From an uncultured Blautia sp. (GTDB lineage Bacteria; Bacillota; Clostridia; Lachnospirales; Lachnospiraceae), in contig UQLX01000028.1 in the NCBI GenBank assembly GCA_900541985.1, positions 1 through 30,426 on the forward strand: a stretch of DNA of 30,426 nucleotides, read 5' to 3'. The notes beneath the pieces are model-generated. The model had not been told where the DNA came from. It ran no database searches and saw only the letters and a list, made by a program, of their open reading frames with translations. Shown here one piece after another: positions 1-8,759 of this stretch; the first letter of the stretch is position 1, and every line of letters begins with the position of its first letter. A program made the position numbers and the translations under genes.

Positions 1-64
1 TGATCTGCAGACTGGATAATTACAAGGAATCAGTCTGCCTATTTATAAAGAATCTTTCAATCAG

Positions 65-87
65 AATTGCGAACTCGTTTCGCAATT
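65..87 (-). other. Hairpin just downstream of the activase gene
   Basis: A perfect 9-bp stem (AATTGCGAA / TTCGCAATT) with a 5-base loop begins 10 bases after the stop codon of the activase gene. No T-run follows on the minus strand, so it is more likely a 3'-end mRNA structure than a classic intrinsic terminator. A weaker inverted repeat (CAGACTG / CAGTCTG) lies at about 8-37. Confidence 0.45.
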
Positions 88-96
88 ACCTACATA

Positions 97-939
97 TTAT
101 ATCAGCACCAGATTGGAAAATCCGTTGTTTCGGGCAATCTCTGCCAGCTTTTCCAGTTCCTCATGGGTCGGCACCCTAAATTCACTGCGATAAGGCTCCC
201 TGACGCCAAAGGGGCGATAGGCACTGATTCTGTAACGAATCTGCATCTTTTCAAGATAGGGCGAAAGCACCCGCGTAATCTGATCCACCGTCTCCTCGTT
301 ATTCAGATAATCCGGCACCACAACCGTTCGGATCTCTTCCAGTTTTCCCGCCTCGGCAAGCTTGATGGCATTTTCAATCACCGGCCCACTGCCTTTTCCG
401 GTCAGTTTCCGATGCTCTTGTTCGTTCCACGCCTTGACATCCAGCATCACACCGTCACATACCGCCATCAGATCCTGATCTTGTGTATAATCATAGCTGC
501 CATTGCTGTCCATCAGTGTGGTCAGGCCGTGCTGTTTCGCCAGAGCGAATAATTCCACAACAAAATCTCTCTGCAGCGAGCATTCTCCGCCGGATACGGT
601 AATACCGCGAATAAACGGGATATCATTTTTGATAAGATCCATCACCTCGGCCGCACGATACTCCCGGACCTTGGCAGAAGCCATGTGCGGGCAAACCGCG
701 ATGCACCAGTCGCACTGGCAGCAAAGTTCCTCCCGCCAAGTCACGTGTCCGTCTTCCATTCTCAATGCGCCGGTCGGACACTCCGTGACACAGGTTCCAC
801 AATGCACACATGTGTGAATGGTTTCCGGATTGTGGCAATAACTGCATGTGTAGTTGCATCCCTGCAGAAATATCACTGCACGATTCCCGGGGCCATCTAC
901 AACACTGCTGTGAATAATACGGTTTACAAGAGCTTTCAT
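97..939 (-). CDS. yjjW: YjjW-family glycyl radical enzyme activase (radical SAM)
   Basis: 280-aa radical SAM activating enzyme that should abstract hydrogen from the active-site glycine of the YjjI-type enzyme encoded just upstream. The N-terminal CxxxCxxC motif (CNYTCSYC, about residues 29-36) binds the SAM-coordinating 4Fe-4S cluster. Two ferredoxin-like cysteine sets (CVHCGTCVTECP and CCQCDWCIAVCP, about residues 44-84) follow, as expected for activases with auxiliary clusters. GGE in TVSGGECSL matches the radical SAM SAM-binding region. Its start overlaps the stop of the partner gene in an ATGA, so translation is probably coupled. The symbol rests on this pairing and on the family; the substrate pathway is not established. 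Confidence 0.88.
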   Translation of the reverse strand: MKALVNRIIHSSVVDGPGNRAVIFLQGCNYTCSYCHNPETIHTCVHCGTCVTECPTGALRMEDGHVTWREELCCQCDWCIAVCPHMASAKVREYRAAEVMDLIKNDIPFIRGITVSGGECSLQRDFVVELFALAKQHGLTTLMDSNGSYDYTQDQDLMAVCDGVMLDVKAWNEQEHRKLTGKGSGPVIENAIKLAEAGKLEEIRTVVVPDYLNNEETVDQITRVLSPYLEKMQIRYRISAYRPFGVREPYRSEFRVPTHEELEKLAEIARNNGFSNLVLI

Positions 940-2450
940 AGACTACGAACCTTTCTTTCCAGAATACGACTGTTTTTGACTTCACCGAGTCCCCAGGTAG
1001 CATTCGCCTGCTGAACCGCTATACCGGCGTCCAGCTTTTCAATGTCGGACTTCTTGACCAGATATCCTGTGATTCGGATCACATCCGCATCAGATCCATA
1101 CGTTGAGAAGTAACGCATTCCCTGCTTAAAACCACCTTTGATCAGATCTACGATAGCGTCAGGGTTACGTTTGGCCGTCTCATCAAAGGGGAAAATATCT
1201 CCAACGCCTGACTTGAAGTACGGATGGAACTGGCTGCAGTGGAGCAGATGCTCATGAAGCGGCAGTTCATCGCCAATGGCAAGCCGGACACCGGGGCTGA
1301 TCAAAAAGTCTTCTGCAATGCCGACCTGAGCATGGAGAGAAAAATGATGATCCGTGCAGTCACAAAACCGGCTCTTATAACCTTCCACAAGTACGGTCAG
1401 TTTATCCAAAATCTGCTTTGCCAGGGCATCCGCTTCACTGCTGTGTCCATAGGTTCCGGATTTGCCTTCTTTGCGCATCAGAATATTCACGCACTCGTTC
1501 ATACCGACAATTCCGAACATACCGGTAAATCTCTCCAGCTTTACAAAGCCCTCTTTCACAAGGAAACTGGATTTAAAGAAGTGGGTTTCCTCCACAAGGA
1601 ACGTGATTTTTTTCTCTATATAACCACAAAGCTCCTCCACTGCATCCGGCAGCAGATCGTTGAGCAGATGCTCACTGTCTTTTGCCCGCTCTGCCATCTT
1701 ACTCAAGACTACACGAGAAAGGGTAAAGGCACCTCCACCCACAGGCAGTGCATTATAACAGCTTGCAATTCCGTAAGGTGTGGAATACAGCTTGCTGTAT
1801 TCTTTGTGGTTTGCAAAGCTCGGTTTAGCGCAGGCCAGCGCACATTCTACACAGGCATCTGCAAAATCATCCGGTGTAATGTCAGGATCATACAGCAGCG
1901 TAATGGAAGGCATAGCCTTCTGAAGCTCCTTTTCAATCTCAACGATCATACGACCCGCCCGTGTTGCTTCCGGACCAATATTCATATGGCAGTAGGAGTC
2001 CGAAATAGTACGATCCAGGAAGATCAGGAAATGCCGGATGATCTTTTTTGCCTCTTCCTCGTCTTCAATGAACGGCTCCAGCATCTTATCCACCGATCCC
2101 AGATAGACCGGAAAATGGGTAACAGACGGAACATGACGGTAGAAAATCATCAAAGCCTCCACTGCCTCCCACAAATCCTTCGGCGGATCAAGACGCAGAA
2201 ACTGACAGCCCTCCCTCATCAGTTTTTCATAATCCGGCAGGACATACCGCGGTGCATAGGTGCCGTTTCCTTCGTTCATGGTACATAAAACACCAGCTTC
2301 CAACAACTCACGAAACTTACTGGTTGTATCAAAAAACTCTACATAATTCAACGGAACAGATGACAGATTCATCATCGCCTGTTCGTGCGTAAGCGCACAG
2401 TTATCAATTATTGCTTTCACATCTTTTTTCATATCTGTAATATTGATCAT
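936..2450 (-). CDS. yjjI: YjjI-family glycyl radical enzyme
   Basis: 504-aa glycyl radical enzyme of the YjjI type, close to the usual family length. The C-terminus carries the radical loop as IRITGYLV (family form RVxGY), about residues 449-456. A candidate thiyl cysteine lies in IASCYNALP, about residue 230. The natural reaction of YjjI is not firmly known to me. In E. coli yjjI-yjjW lie beside the deo nucleoside catabolism operon, and here a nucleoside phosphorylase gene sits about 2.2 kb away in the neighbouring operon, so a role in anaerobic nucleoside or deoxysugar breakdown is an inference. The start has a strong AAGGAGG site. A palindromic operator lies 66 bases upstream. Confidence 0.88.
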   Translation of the reverse strand: MINITDMKKDVKAIIDNCALTHEQAMMNLSSVPLNYVEFFDTTSKFRELLEAGVLCTMNEGNGTYAPRYVLPDYEKLMREGCQFLRLDPPKDLWEAVEALMIFYRHVPSVTHFPVYLGSVDKMLEPFIEDEEEAKKIIRHFLIFLDRTISDSYCHMNIGPEATRAGRMIVEIEKELQKAMPSITLLYDPDITPDDFADACVECALACAKPSFANHKEYSKLYSTPYGIASCYNALPVGGGAFTLSRVVLSKMAERAKDSEHLLNDLLPDAVEELCGYIEKKITFLVEETHFFKSSFLVKEGFVKLERFTGMFGIVGMNECVNILMRKEGKSGTYGHSSEADALAKQILDKLTVLVEGYKSRFCDCTDHHFSLHAQVGIAEDFLISPGVRLAIGDELPLHEHLLHCSQFHPYFKSGVGDIFPFDETAKRNPDAIVDLIKGGFKQGMRYFSTYGSDADVIRITGYLVKKSDIEKLDAGIAVQQANATWGLGEVKNSRILERKVRSL

Positions 2451-2462
2451 TGTCGTTCCTCC

Positions 2463-2491
2463 TTGACATTTGTTCCCGGGTTCTGTAAGAT
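2463..2491 (+). promoter_or_regulatory. Predicted promoter of the Crp/Fnr-type regulator
   Basis: TTGACA (2463-2468), a 17-base spacer and TAAGAT (2486-2491) form a near-consensus promoter reading towards the regulator gene. The expected start of transcription is near 2498. The palindromic operator then falls in the early transcribed leader, which would fit negative autoregulation by roadblock. Confidence 0.55.
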
Positions 2492-2492
2492 G

Positions 2493-2501
2493 AGGTTATC
2501 A
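2493..2501 (-). promoter_or_regulatory. Possible extended -10 promoter element of yjjI
   Basis: The minus strand reads TGATAACCT, that is TGn followed by a TAACCT hexamer. With a start near 2486 the operator at 2516-2539 is centred at -41.5, the class II activator position of the Crp/Fnr family. The hexamer is weak, as expected for an activator-dependent promoter. Confidence 0.4.
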
Positions 2502-2515
2502 CATGCTGGGAAAGC

Positions 2516-2539
2516 AGAAAATGACATGTGTCATTTTCT
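2516..2539. promoter_or_regulatory. 24-bp palindromic operator, PrfA/Crp-like (ATGACA-N2-TGTCAT)
   Basis: Two perfect 11-base arms (AGAAAATGACA and its complement) flank a 2-base TG centre. The core ATGACA-N2-TGTCAT has the same architecture as the PrfA box (TTAACA-N2-TGTTAA), which is bound by a Firmicutes Crp/Fnr protein. It lies between the divergent yjjI and regulator genes. The same core recurs at 11184-11197 before the transporter operon. Confidence 0.8.
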
Positions 2540-2554
2540 TGAGAGGATATTTAA

Positions 2555-3295
2555 ATGCTACAGGATACAGCACTTCTTTTACATACAATATACAATTATA
2601 TTAGAGATTTTCGCGGTTCCATCGCACAGGCTTATCAGTTTCCCCACGCCTGCCAAAAACCGCTGGTTTTAGAAGATATCCCACCGTATCTGCTGTGTCG
2701 GCTGACGGCTGATACCTATCTGTTTCATATCGATGAACCGATTAGAAGTATCCATATCCTGCTGGACGGCACCTGCTGCGTGGAAAAATACAGTCATCTC
2801 GGCCATCTGTATACCGACACCACGCGCTCCGCTATTCAAATCTTTGGATTGATCGAAGCGGTCACCAATCAGCCTCGTCACAGCGTTTCCATGCGGTGTG
2901 CAACCAATTGCACCTTTGCCAAGATTCCATTGGCCGAATACCTCCAAACGATCCGCTCCAATCCGGAATTGATGATGATGTCCATGCAGTATCTGTGTGT
3001 CTTTTTCACAGAGCACGTGCAAAATGCCGATTCGCTCATGTTGGATACGCCGTATCGCAAAATTCTTGTTAAACTATATCAATGCTGCAGCGGTCAGCAA
3101 TTCCCGGTTACGATCCCCTATAAAAAGGAGGAGCTTGCAGCCGATTTGAATATGAATCTGCGAAGCATGTACCGGTACATGAATAAGCTGTACACCACCG
3201 GTCTTTGTTCTTCCCAAAAGGGAAAGATCATTATCTCAGCCGAACAATACCAGCAGATTGAGGAAGAATTATCTGACTTTCATTCGTCTCCGTAA
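2555..3295 (+). CDS. Crp/Fnr-family transcriptional regulator
   Basis: 246-aa protein with an N-terminal cupin-like effector domain (about residues 30-120), a long dimerisation helix (about 120-165) and a C-terminal winged HTH (YKKEELAADLNMNLRSMYRY, about 188-207). No cluster of cysteines like that of FNR is obvious, so the signal is more likely a small ligand than an Fe-S cluster. It starts at an ATG preceded by GAGAGGA, 16 bases after a perfect palindrome it probably binds. Its divergent position next to yjjI and the second box at 11184 suggest local control of the glycyl radical enzyme and the ABC/glycosidase operon. The effector is unknown. Confidence 0.82.
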   Translation: MLQDTALLLHTIYNYIRDFRGSIAQAYQFPHACQKPLVLEDIPPYLLCRLTADTYLFHIDEPIRSIHILLDGTCCVEKYSHLGHLYTDTTRSAIQIFGLIEAVTNQPRHSVSMRCATNCTFAKIPLAEYLQTIRSNPELMMMSMQYLCVFFTEHVQNADSLMLDTPYRKILVKLYQCCSGQQFPVTIPYKKEELAADLNMNLRSMYRYMNKLYTTGLCSSQKGKIIISAEQYQQIEEELSDFHSSP

Positions 3296-3327
3296 ATGAA
3301 TACTGCCGCTCTTTTTTTACATAATAT

Positions 3328-3368
3328 CAGGGAACATGACACGGCGATACGGCCAGTCATGTTCCCTG
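3328..3368. terminator. Bidirectional terminator between convergent genes
   Basis: A perfect 13-bp stem (CAGGGAACATGAC / GTCATGTTCCCTG) with a 15-base loop lies between the regulator gene and the MATE gene. T-rich sequence follows on the plus side, and the T-run at 3311-3317 lies nearby on the other side. It ends one base before the MATE stop codon. Confidence 0.75.
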
Positions 3369-3369
3369 T

Positions 3370-4689
3370 TTATTTAGCAAGTTTTTTCGTACATTTTATC
3401 ATATGAACAGCGGCATAGGCGGCAACCAGAAGCTCTGTAATCAACATAGAATACCACAGCGCATCGGCACCCGCCATAACCGGCAACACGATAATCATCA
3501 CACCGCTGACTATAGCCCCCCGTGCCAGAGAAACAATCATGGACGGATTGGGCTTCATCATGGACTGTAAGTAATATGTGGCAAACAGGTTAAACGGAAG
3601 CAGGATGTAGGACAGACCGTAAGAGCGAAGAATGGCCGGTGCGATCTCCAACACAGCTTCTGTCGGACGCATAAAGAAATGTACGAACGAATTTGGCATA
3701 AGCACAACTCCAGCCGTCAGCACCGCTCCGTAACAGCCGCAGGTGAAAAGACCATATCTAAGACACTCCCGAATGCGGCCATATTTGCCGGCACCCAGAT
3801 TTTGTGACAAAATGGGCTGAGCTGCCTGTCCGATTCCGTAAGCCATACACTGGGCAAAAATTGTCACCTGAGTGATAATTCCATAGACCGCCAGCGCATT
3901 TGATCCAAAATACTTCATAATCTGGCGGTTAAAGAGAATGCCGATGATACCCATGGCCAGGTCATTGATGGCTGTGGAGAAACCAGTGACCGAAATAAAA
4001 ACGATCTTTCGTGAAATCTGCGTTGGCCAGACAAGTCGAAGGGTATTCTTCTTCCCAAAAAAATGCAGCAGCATCAAAAACGACGACACATACAAGCCGA
4101 TCGCCGTAGCTATCCCTGCTCCGAGAATACCCAGATCCAGCATAAATACAAAGACGTAATCGCCAAAAACATTTAAAATGCCACCGAAGAGCACAGCCTT
4201 CGTGGGCAGTGCCGGATTGCCGTCATTTCGGATGTAGGATGACAGGATATAGCTGAAGACACAGCATGGCATGGCAAAAAAGAGCGGGATAAAATATTGC
4301 TTTGCCAGCACGATCAGTTCGTCATCTGCTCCAAAGAACCGCAAAAGCCGCTCATGAAACAAACCGATACCTGCCATTGCAAGGATGGTCAGAACGATTC
4401 CGAACAGGACTGACAGCGTAAAGTACTCCTGCGCCGTCCTGTCTTCCCCCCTGCCGCGATGATTTCCAAACAGGACGGAGCCGCCGATCCCAGCCAGCAA
4501 ACCCAGACTATAAAAGATACTCCAGAGCGGACTGCATACTGCCATTGCGGCATTTCCGGTTGGTCCATGATATTGTCCCACCATCATGGCGTCTATCATA
4601 CCGAATACACACGAGATCATGGCGCTGCCGGATGCCGCGACCAGATACTTACCATACATCGGTCTGATCTTATCCTTCAATATATCCAT
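3370..4689 (-). CDS. MATE-family efflux transporter
   Basis: 439-aa polytopic membrane protein with about 12 predicted transmembrane segments in two homologous halves, typical of MATE (NorM/DinF-like) Na+- or H+-coupled drug/metabolite exporters. The N-terminal half has the usual SCVFGMIDAMMVGQYHGPTG pattern (first helix and loop), and QILSQNLGAGK-type residues appear in the second half. It begins 9 bases after the stop of the phosphorylase gene with an AGAGGAA site, so it is the last gene of the transporter/glycosidase operon. In that context it might export a toxic aglycone or base released intracellularly, which is inference only. Confidence 0.87.
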   Translation of the reverse strand: MDILKDKIRPMYGKYLVAASGSAMISCVFGMIDAMMVGQYHGPTGNAAMAVCSPLWSIFYSLGLLAGIGGSVLFGNHRGRGEDRTAQEYFTLSVLFGIVLTILAMAGIGLFHERLLRFFGADDELIVLAKQYFIPLFFAMPCCVFSYILSSYIRNDGNPALPTKAVLFGGILNVFGDYVFVFMLDLGILGAGIATAIGLYVSSFLMLLHFFGKKNTLRLVWPTQISRKIVFISVTGFSTAINDLAMGIIGILFNRQIMKYFGSNALAVYGIITQVTIFAQCMAYGIGQAAQPILSQNLGAGKYGRIRECLRYGLFTCGCYGAVLTAGVVLMPNSFVHFFMRPTEAVLEIAPAILRSYGLSYILLPFNLFATYYLQSMMKPNPSMIVSLARGAIVSGVMIIVLPVMAGADALWYSMLITELLVAAYAAVHMIKCTKKLAK

Positions 4690-4698
4690 GGAATTCCT

Positions 4699-5478
4699 CT
4701 ATTTCTGCTTTTGCTGCTCCAGGCGGTAGATTGTCTCCAGCACGACCTGAATCTCCTTCTCCCATGCTTCATGCAGCCGTTCGTTTTTCCTGGTATAGAT
4801 GACCTCCGCATTGGTCAGATTGCCGGAGGTTCCATTGATGGTTGCAGCCCGTACCCCCCGCATATGTGCTACTGTATATAAAGCGGAGGACTCCATGTCC
4901 AGATTCATAACCTTATAGGATCTCAGGTTCTCTATAAATTCCGGACTTTCTCCGTAAAAAGCATCATCAGAAGACGTAATACCCACATAGACATCCCGGT
5001 CGCTTCCGGCAGCCATTTCACGGGCTGTCTGAATCAGCATCCAGGTCAGTTCCATATCCGGAACAGCGGGAAACGCGTCAGGTACATAAAATCTGGATGT
5101 TCCTTCGTTTTTCATGGCGCCGATAGTGATCATCAGGTCTCCGATTTTCACTCTGGGATCCAGCGCAGCACTGCTTCCAATGCGAATCAGGTTTTTGGCG
5201 CCGATGCGGATCAATTCCTCCGCTGCAATAGATGCGGAAGGACAACCCATTCCGGTGGATGTCACACTGACTTTGATACCCTTGTAATAACCGGTAAAAG
5301 TTCTGTGTTCCCGGTTGTTTGCCATCAGTTCCGCCTGATCCAGATATTTTGCCACAATATCACTGCGGGCGGGATCGCCGGGCAGCAGCACATATTCTCC
5401 GATTTCCCCGGGACTGAGTGCGATATGATACTGCTTTTGTCCCCAAGTGACCGAATCTTTATCTAAAGTCTTGCTCAT
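4699..5478 (-). CDS. Uridine phosphorylase-like nucleoside phosphorylase
   Basis: 259-aa member of the NP-I nucleoside phosphorylase family, which cleaves nucleosides with phosphate to a base and (deoxy)ribose-1-phosphate. Visible motifs are LLPGDPARSDIVAKYL (phosphate-binding loop, about residues 31-46), STGMGCPSASIAAEEL (about 73-88), IRIGSSAAL (about 97-105) and the nucleoside-site segment NLDMESSALY (about 192-201, with the conserved Met-Glu). The set resembles Udp more than DeoD. AGGAGG lies just before the start. It follows the glycosidase gene after a 136-base gap holding a hairpin. Base specificity cannot be read from sequence with certainty. Confidence 0.85.
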   Translation of the reverse strand: MSKTLDKDSVTWGQKQYHIALSPGEIGEYVLLPGDPARSDIVAKYLDQAELMANNREHRTFTGYYKGIKVSVTSTGMGCPSASIAAEELIRIGAKNLIRIGSSAALDPRVKIGDLMITIGAMKNEGTSRFYVPDAFPAVPDMELTWMLIQTAREMAAGSDRDVYVGITSSDDAFYGESPEFIENLRSYKVMNLDMESSALYTVAHMRGVRAATINGTSGNLTNAEVIYTRKNERLHEAWEKEIQVVLETIYRLEQQKQK

Positions 5479-5562
5479 TTGTTATACCTCCTGTATATTC
5501 TCACTAACACGGAAGCCATCAAAACAACGTTTCCTTTCGTATTCCCTCCGGGTGCCCAGTCA

Positions 5563-5584
5563 TGCAGGCCCATGCGGGCCTGCA
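5563..5584 (-). other. Intercistronic hairpin in the operon
   Basis: A 9-bp G/C-rich stem (TGCAGGCCC / GGGCCTGCA) with an ATGC loop lies between the glycosidase and phosphorylase genes. No T-run follows on the minus strand, so it is probably an mRNA processing or stability element, not a terminator. Confidence 0.45.
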
Positions 5585-5614
5585 ACTCTTCGTTCTGGCG
5601 ACTTCCCTGATTAT

Positions 5615-7888
5615 TTAATCCAGTGTCTGGATGGTCAGATCCGGAGACAGCTCCAACCGAACCGTTTTGGAAGGAATGTCGGTATTAACTGCAGTAATGG
5701 TAACCGTTGCCTCTCCCGACTTTTCCGTCGGCTTTGTTTTCACCCAGAAAGCGATGGAACCGCCAAGTGTTGCAACTGTCGTCGGTCCAATCACCGATAT
5801 GTCACCCGTGGTTTCAATCTGCAGAACGCCCTGATACAGTGGCAGAGAATTACCCAACTGATCGCAGAACCGACAAACAATTCTTGTTGCATCCGGCACC
5901 GTCGTATGCAGTGACAGATCATCCACCTTCACTTCCAGATCCTTAAGATACGGGTCGTGAGAGTAGGTGCGGCGTGCAACTTCCTTGCCGTCAATAAAGC
6001 CGATCACGGTGCCTGCCAGCCACGGATCGCGCCAGGTTCCCGGGTTCTGATCCATAATGATAGGCGGATGCTTTAAGCCGCCATAATTGAGGCTCGGGAA
6101 AAACTTGCCGATATTCTTGCCATAAAGTTCAACCTCAATGTAATCGCAATTCGTAAATACAGCAAACGGAATGACCGTGCCGTCATCACATTCGCCTCTG
6201 GCCAGCAAAGTAGCCGGTTCCAGTACGATCTCGGTCTCCGGATCCACCTGAGAGCGATAAAACTGTGCTGCATACTTAGGTGTACGGAAAGCACTCATCA
6301 CACCATGATAGCATATCTTATCACCGGAGCCATTGTCGCCGTGGGTATGATAGTCGAAAGCACACCAGCCAATAGCCCCCATAGCATCCTTGCGATCCAG
6401 ACTCTTTCCCTGCACCGCCGCATGAATCAGAGCCTGCTGCGTCTGCCGCTTCACTCCGTCTGTCGGACGTGTGGGATATATATGTCCGCAGAACTCACTT
6501 ACCATATACGGTACTTTGTGTGTAAGACCTGTGACAGACTGCTGCGCCTGGAGAATAACCTCTTTATCATGCAAAAGCAGATGATTAAAATGGATAAAGT
6601 CATTAAAAGTGTATACATCTTCCAGCAGATGGCTGCCTGTAATGCAGCGCACACCGGTGGTTGGACGATCCGGATCCAGTTTTTTCGCAATGGCGTTGGA
6701 TTCGGTATAAAACTCATCGTCATCATCTGACTCGTTGATTCGAATACTCCAGATAAAGATGGACGGATGATTGTACTGTGCCATAATCATGTCCCGCACA
6801 TCCTGGTGGGAAACGCGCTTCCATTCCTCACCGCCGATCACACCCCAGCCTGGAATCTCAGAGACAACCAAAAGCCCCAGCTTGTCACATTCGGCAATAA
6901 ACTCTTCCGCCTGAATATAGTGAGAAGTACGAACCGTGTTCACATGGAGCTCATCAAACAGGATCTGCGCATCACGCTTCTGAACACGTTTTGGCATGGC
7001 ATATCCCACATAGGGATAATCCTGGTGACGATTCAAGCCGACCAGCTTAACCTGTCTTCCATTGAGATAGAATCCCTCCGGCATGCAGGCAACGGTCCGA
7101 AAACCTGTCTGGAATGTCATCCCATCAACCAGAGAATCATCTTTCTGCAGACGAATCTCCACCGTATATAAATAAGGATTTTCAATATCCCAAAGAACAG
7201 GGGCATCCATCATCTCCTGTTCCGGGCTTAAAACCTGCAGTCCCTCCGCGACAGTGATAGAACGTGTGTATTCCTTGACACATTCCCCTTCTCCATTCTT
7301 GAGCACTACAACAATCTCACCATCGAATACCTCACCGGCATTGTCGAAGTGTATCTCCGGCCGCAGTATAACCTTATCCTCCTGCAGCGTGTAACGGAAC
7401 AGAACATCCTGCATCCAGACAGGATCGGCAAGAATCAGGTTGACATCCCGATAAATACCACCATAAGTCAGGAAATCAATCGGTTTTCCAAAGGGCGGAA
7501 TATCCTTATCCTCTCGAGAATCCACCATCAAAAGGATGAGATTTTCCCCCACATGCAGATACGAGGTAACATCTACTCTGGATCGAGAATAACCACCTTT
7601 GTGATGCATAACAAATTGCCCATTCACATACAGCTGATACTGAGCCATGACGCCGTGGAACTCCAAAATGGAACGTTTCTGCATCTGATCTTCCGTAAGT
7701 TCCAGTTTTCTGGCATATGTACTCACCATTGCACAGTCAGTCTGCCCAAAACAGTTATAGGGCAATTCCTTAACTACATGCGGCAAATCAACCTGCTCAT
7801 ACGCATCGGCACAGAAGTTCTGTACATCGCAAGCGGAAAAGCTGTCTTTGAACAGCCAGTGATTGTTCAAATTAAAAGTGTTTCTCAT
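5615..7888 (-). CDS. Glycoside hydrolase family 2 (beta-galactosidase/beta-glucuronidase type)
   Basis: 757-aa cytosolic GH2 enzyme with no signal peptide. Order: jelly-roll sugar-binding domain (about 1-165), Ig-like domain, TIM barrel (about 270-530) and extra beta-rich C-terminal domains (DUF4982/Ig-like, about 560-757). The barrel shows the hallmark VGLNRHQDYP, a catalytic acid/base Glu in IRINES (about 386) and a nucleophile Glu in VSEFCGH (about 465). The acid/base segment IWSIRINE is unusual (families usually read WS-x-x-NE). I chose the ATG at 7888, which has AAAGGAGA before it; a start 45 bases upstream lacks a site. It should hydrolyse a beta-glycoside imported by the upstream ABC transporter; the sugar is uncertain. 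Confidence 0.86.
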   Translation of the reverse strand: MRNTFNLNNHWLFKDSFSACDVQNFCADAYEQVDLPHVVKELPYNCFGQTDCAMVSTYARKLELTEDQMQKRSILEFHGVMAQYQLYVNGQFVMHHKGGYSRSRVDVTSYLHVGENLILLMVDSREDKDIPPFGKPIDFLTYGGIYRDVNLILADPVWMQDVLFRYTLQEDKVILRPEIHFDNAGEVFDGEIVVVLKNGEGECVKEYTRSITVAEGLQVLSPEQEMMDAPVLWDIENPYLYTVEIRLQKDDSLVDGMTFQTGFRTVACMPEGFYLNGRQVKLVGLNRHQDYPYVGYAMPKRVQKRDAQILFDELHVNTVRTSHYIQAEEFIAECDKLGLLVVSEIPGWGVIGGEEWKRVSHQDVRDMIMAQYNHPSIFIWSIRINESDDDDEFYTESNAIAKKLDPDRPTTGVRCITGSHLLEDVYTFNDFIHFNHLLLHDKEVILQAQQSVTGLTHKVPYMVSEFCGHIYPTRPTDGVKRQTQQALIHAAVQGKSLDRKDAMGAIGWCAFDYHTHGDNGSGDKICYHGVMSAFRTPKYAAQFYRSQVDPETEIVLEPATLLARGECDDGTVIPFAVFTNCDYIEVELYGKNIGKFFPSLNYGGLKHPPIIMDQNPGTWRDPWLAGTVIGFIDGKEVARRTYSHDPYLKDLEVKVDDLSLHTTVPDATRIVCRFCDQLGNSLPLYQGVLQIETTGDISVIGPTTVATLGGSIAFWVKTKPTEKSGEATVTITAVNTDIPSKTVRLELSPDLTIQTLD

Positions 7889-7933
7889 ATTTTCTCCTTT
7901 CGCAAATACAAAATTATCAGACGGCAATTCCAA

Positions 7934-8758
7934 TCAACCCTTGACAGACCCGGTAAGACCATCCACAAAACTGTTCTGTAGGAACAAAAAGACAATCATC
8001 ATGGGAAGCGTCGCGATTGCCAGACCAACCATTTGTACACCGTAATCCGCCACATAGGAAGATGAAGCAATTTTTGACACCATCAGGATCAGTGTTTTCT
8101 TTGATTCAGAGGACAGAGAGATCATCGGCCACATATAAGCGTTCCACGAGTTCATAAACGCATAGATCGCCGCTGCCGCAAACGTTGCCCTCATGCTGGG
8201 GAACACGATCCGAAAAAAGATCCGCAGCTCACCGGCACCATCGATTCTGGCAGACTCGATCATTTCATTTGGAAAAGATTTGAAGTTCTGCCTAAAGAAA
8301 AACATTAGAAAAATAGAGCCAACAGCAGGCAGTATAATGGATGTATGGGTGTTGACCAGCCCCATGTTCGCCATCATCTTGTAAAGAGGGATCACAAGAG
8401 AAGTCTGCGGTATCATCATGCCGATCAGGAAAATGATATACGTTTTTTCGGAATTCCTGGTGCGGAATTTTTCGAATCCATATGCAGCCAATGAAGTCAC
8501 GATCAAGCTCAATACAACACTCAAAAGAGCGATTTTTATGGAATTCATCAAGCCGGCCCATACAGGATAATCCTCGAACAGTTTCTGCAGATTCTCCATC
8601 AGATAGGTACCCGGCAGGACTCTTCCACCTGAAATATCCTTAGAGGTATTCGTCGCACCTGCAAACATCCAATAACACGGAAAAATAGAAACAAATGCCG
8701 CGATGCTCAGTATCAGATAGATCAGAAAGCGCTTGAGGTATTTCTTTGTTCTTGCCAT
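7934..8758 (-). CDS. CUT1 sugar ABC transporter permease (MalG/LacG type)
   Basis: 274-aa inner-membrane permease with six predicted transmembrane helices and the cytoplasmic EAA loop ESARIDGAGELRIFFRIVFP (about residues 168-187) that docks the ATPase. It is the second permease of the pair, beginning one base after the stop of the first. No ATP-binding subunit is encoded in the window, so the complex probably uses a shared MsmK/MalK-like ATPase made elsewhere, as is common for CUT1 systems in Firmicutes. Confidence 0.9.
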   Translation of the reverse strand: MARTKKYLKRFLIYLILSIAAFVSIFPCYWMFAGATNTSKDISGGRVLPGTYLMENLQKLFEDYPVWAGLMNSIKIALLSVVLSLIVTSLAAYGFEKFRTRNSEKTYIIFLIGMMIPQTSLVIPLYKMMANMGLVNTHTSIILPAVGSIFLMFFFRQNFKSFPNEMIESARIDGAGELRIFFRIVFPSMRATFAAAAIYAFMNSWNAYMWPMISLSSESKKTLILMVSKIASSSYVADYGVQMVGLAIATLPMMIVFLFLQNSFVDGLTGSVKG

Positions 8759-8759
8759 A

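Noticed and set aside
1224..2288. Long plus-strand open frame (354 codons) opposite yjjI
   Set aside because: It is the antisense of a clearly conserved glycyl radical enzyme, has no ribosome site and gives a protein with no family resemblance.
3328..3368. ATGAC...GTCAT inside the terminator as a third regulator operator
   Set aside because: The half-sites are 15 bases apart instead of 2-4 and are explained by the terminator stem.
7349..7981. Plus-strand open frame opposite the GH2 gene
   Set aside because: A shadow of the GH2 reading frame; no start signals and no recognisable domain.
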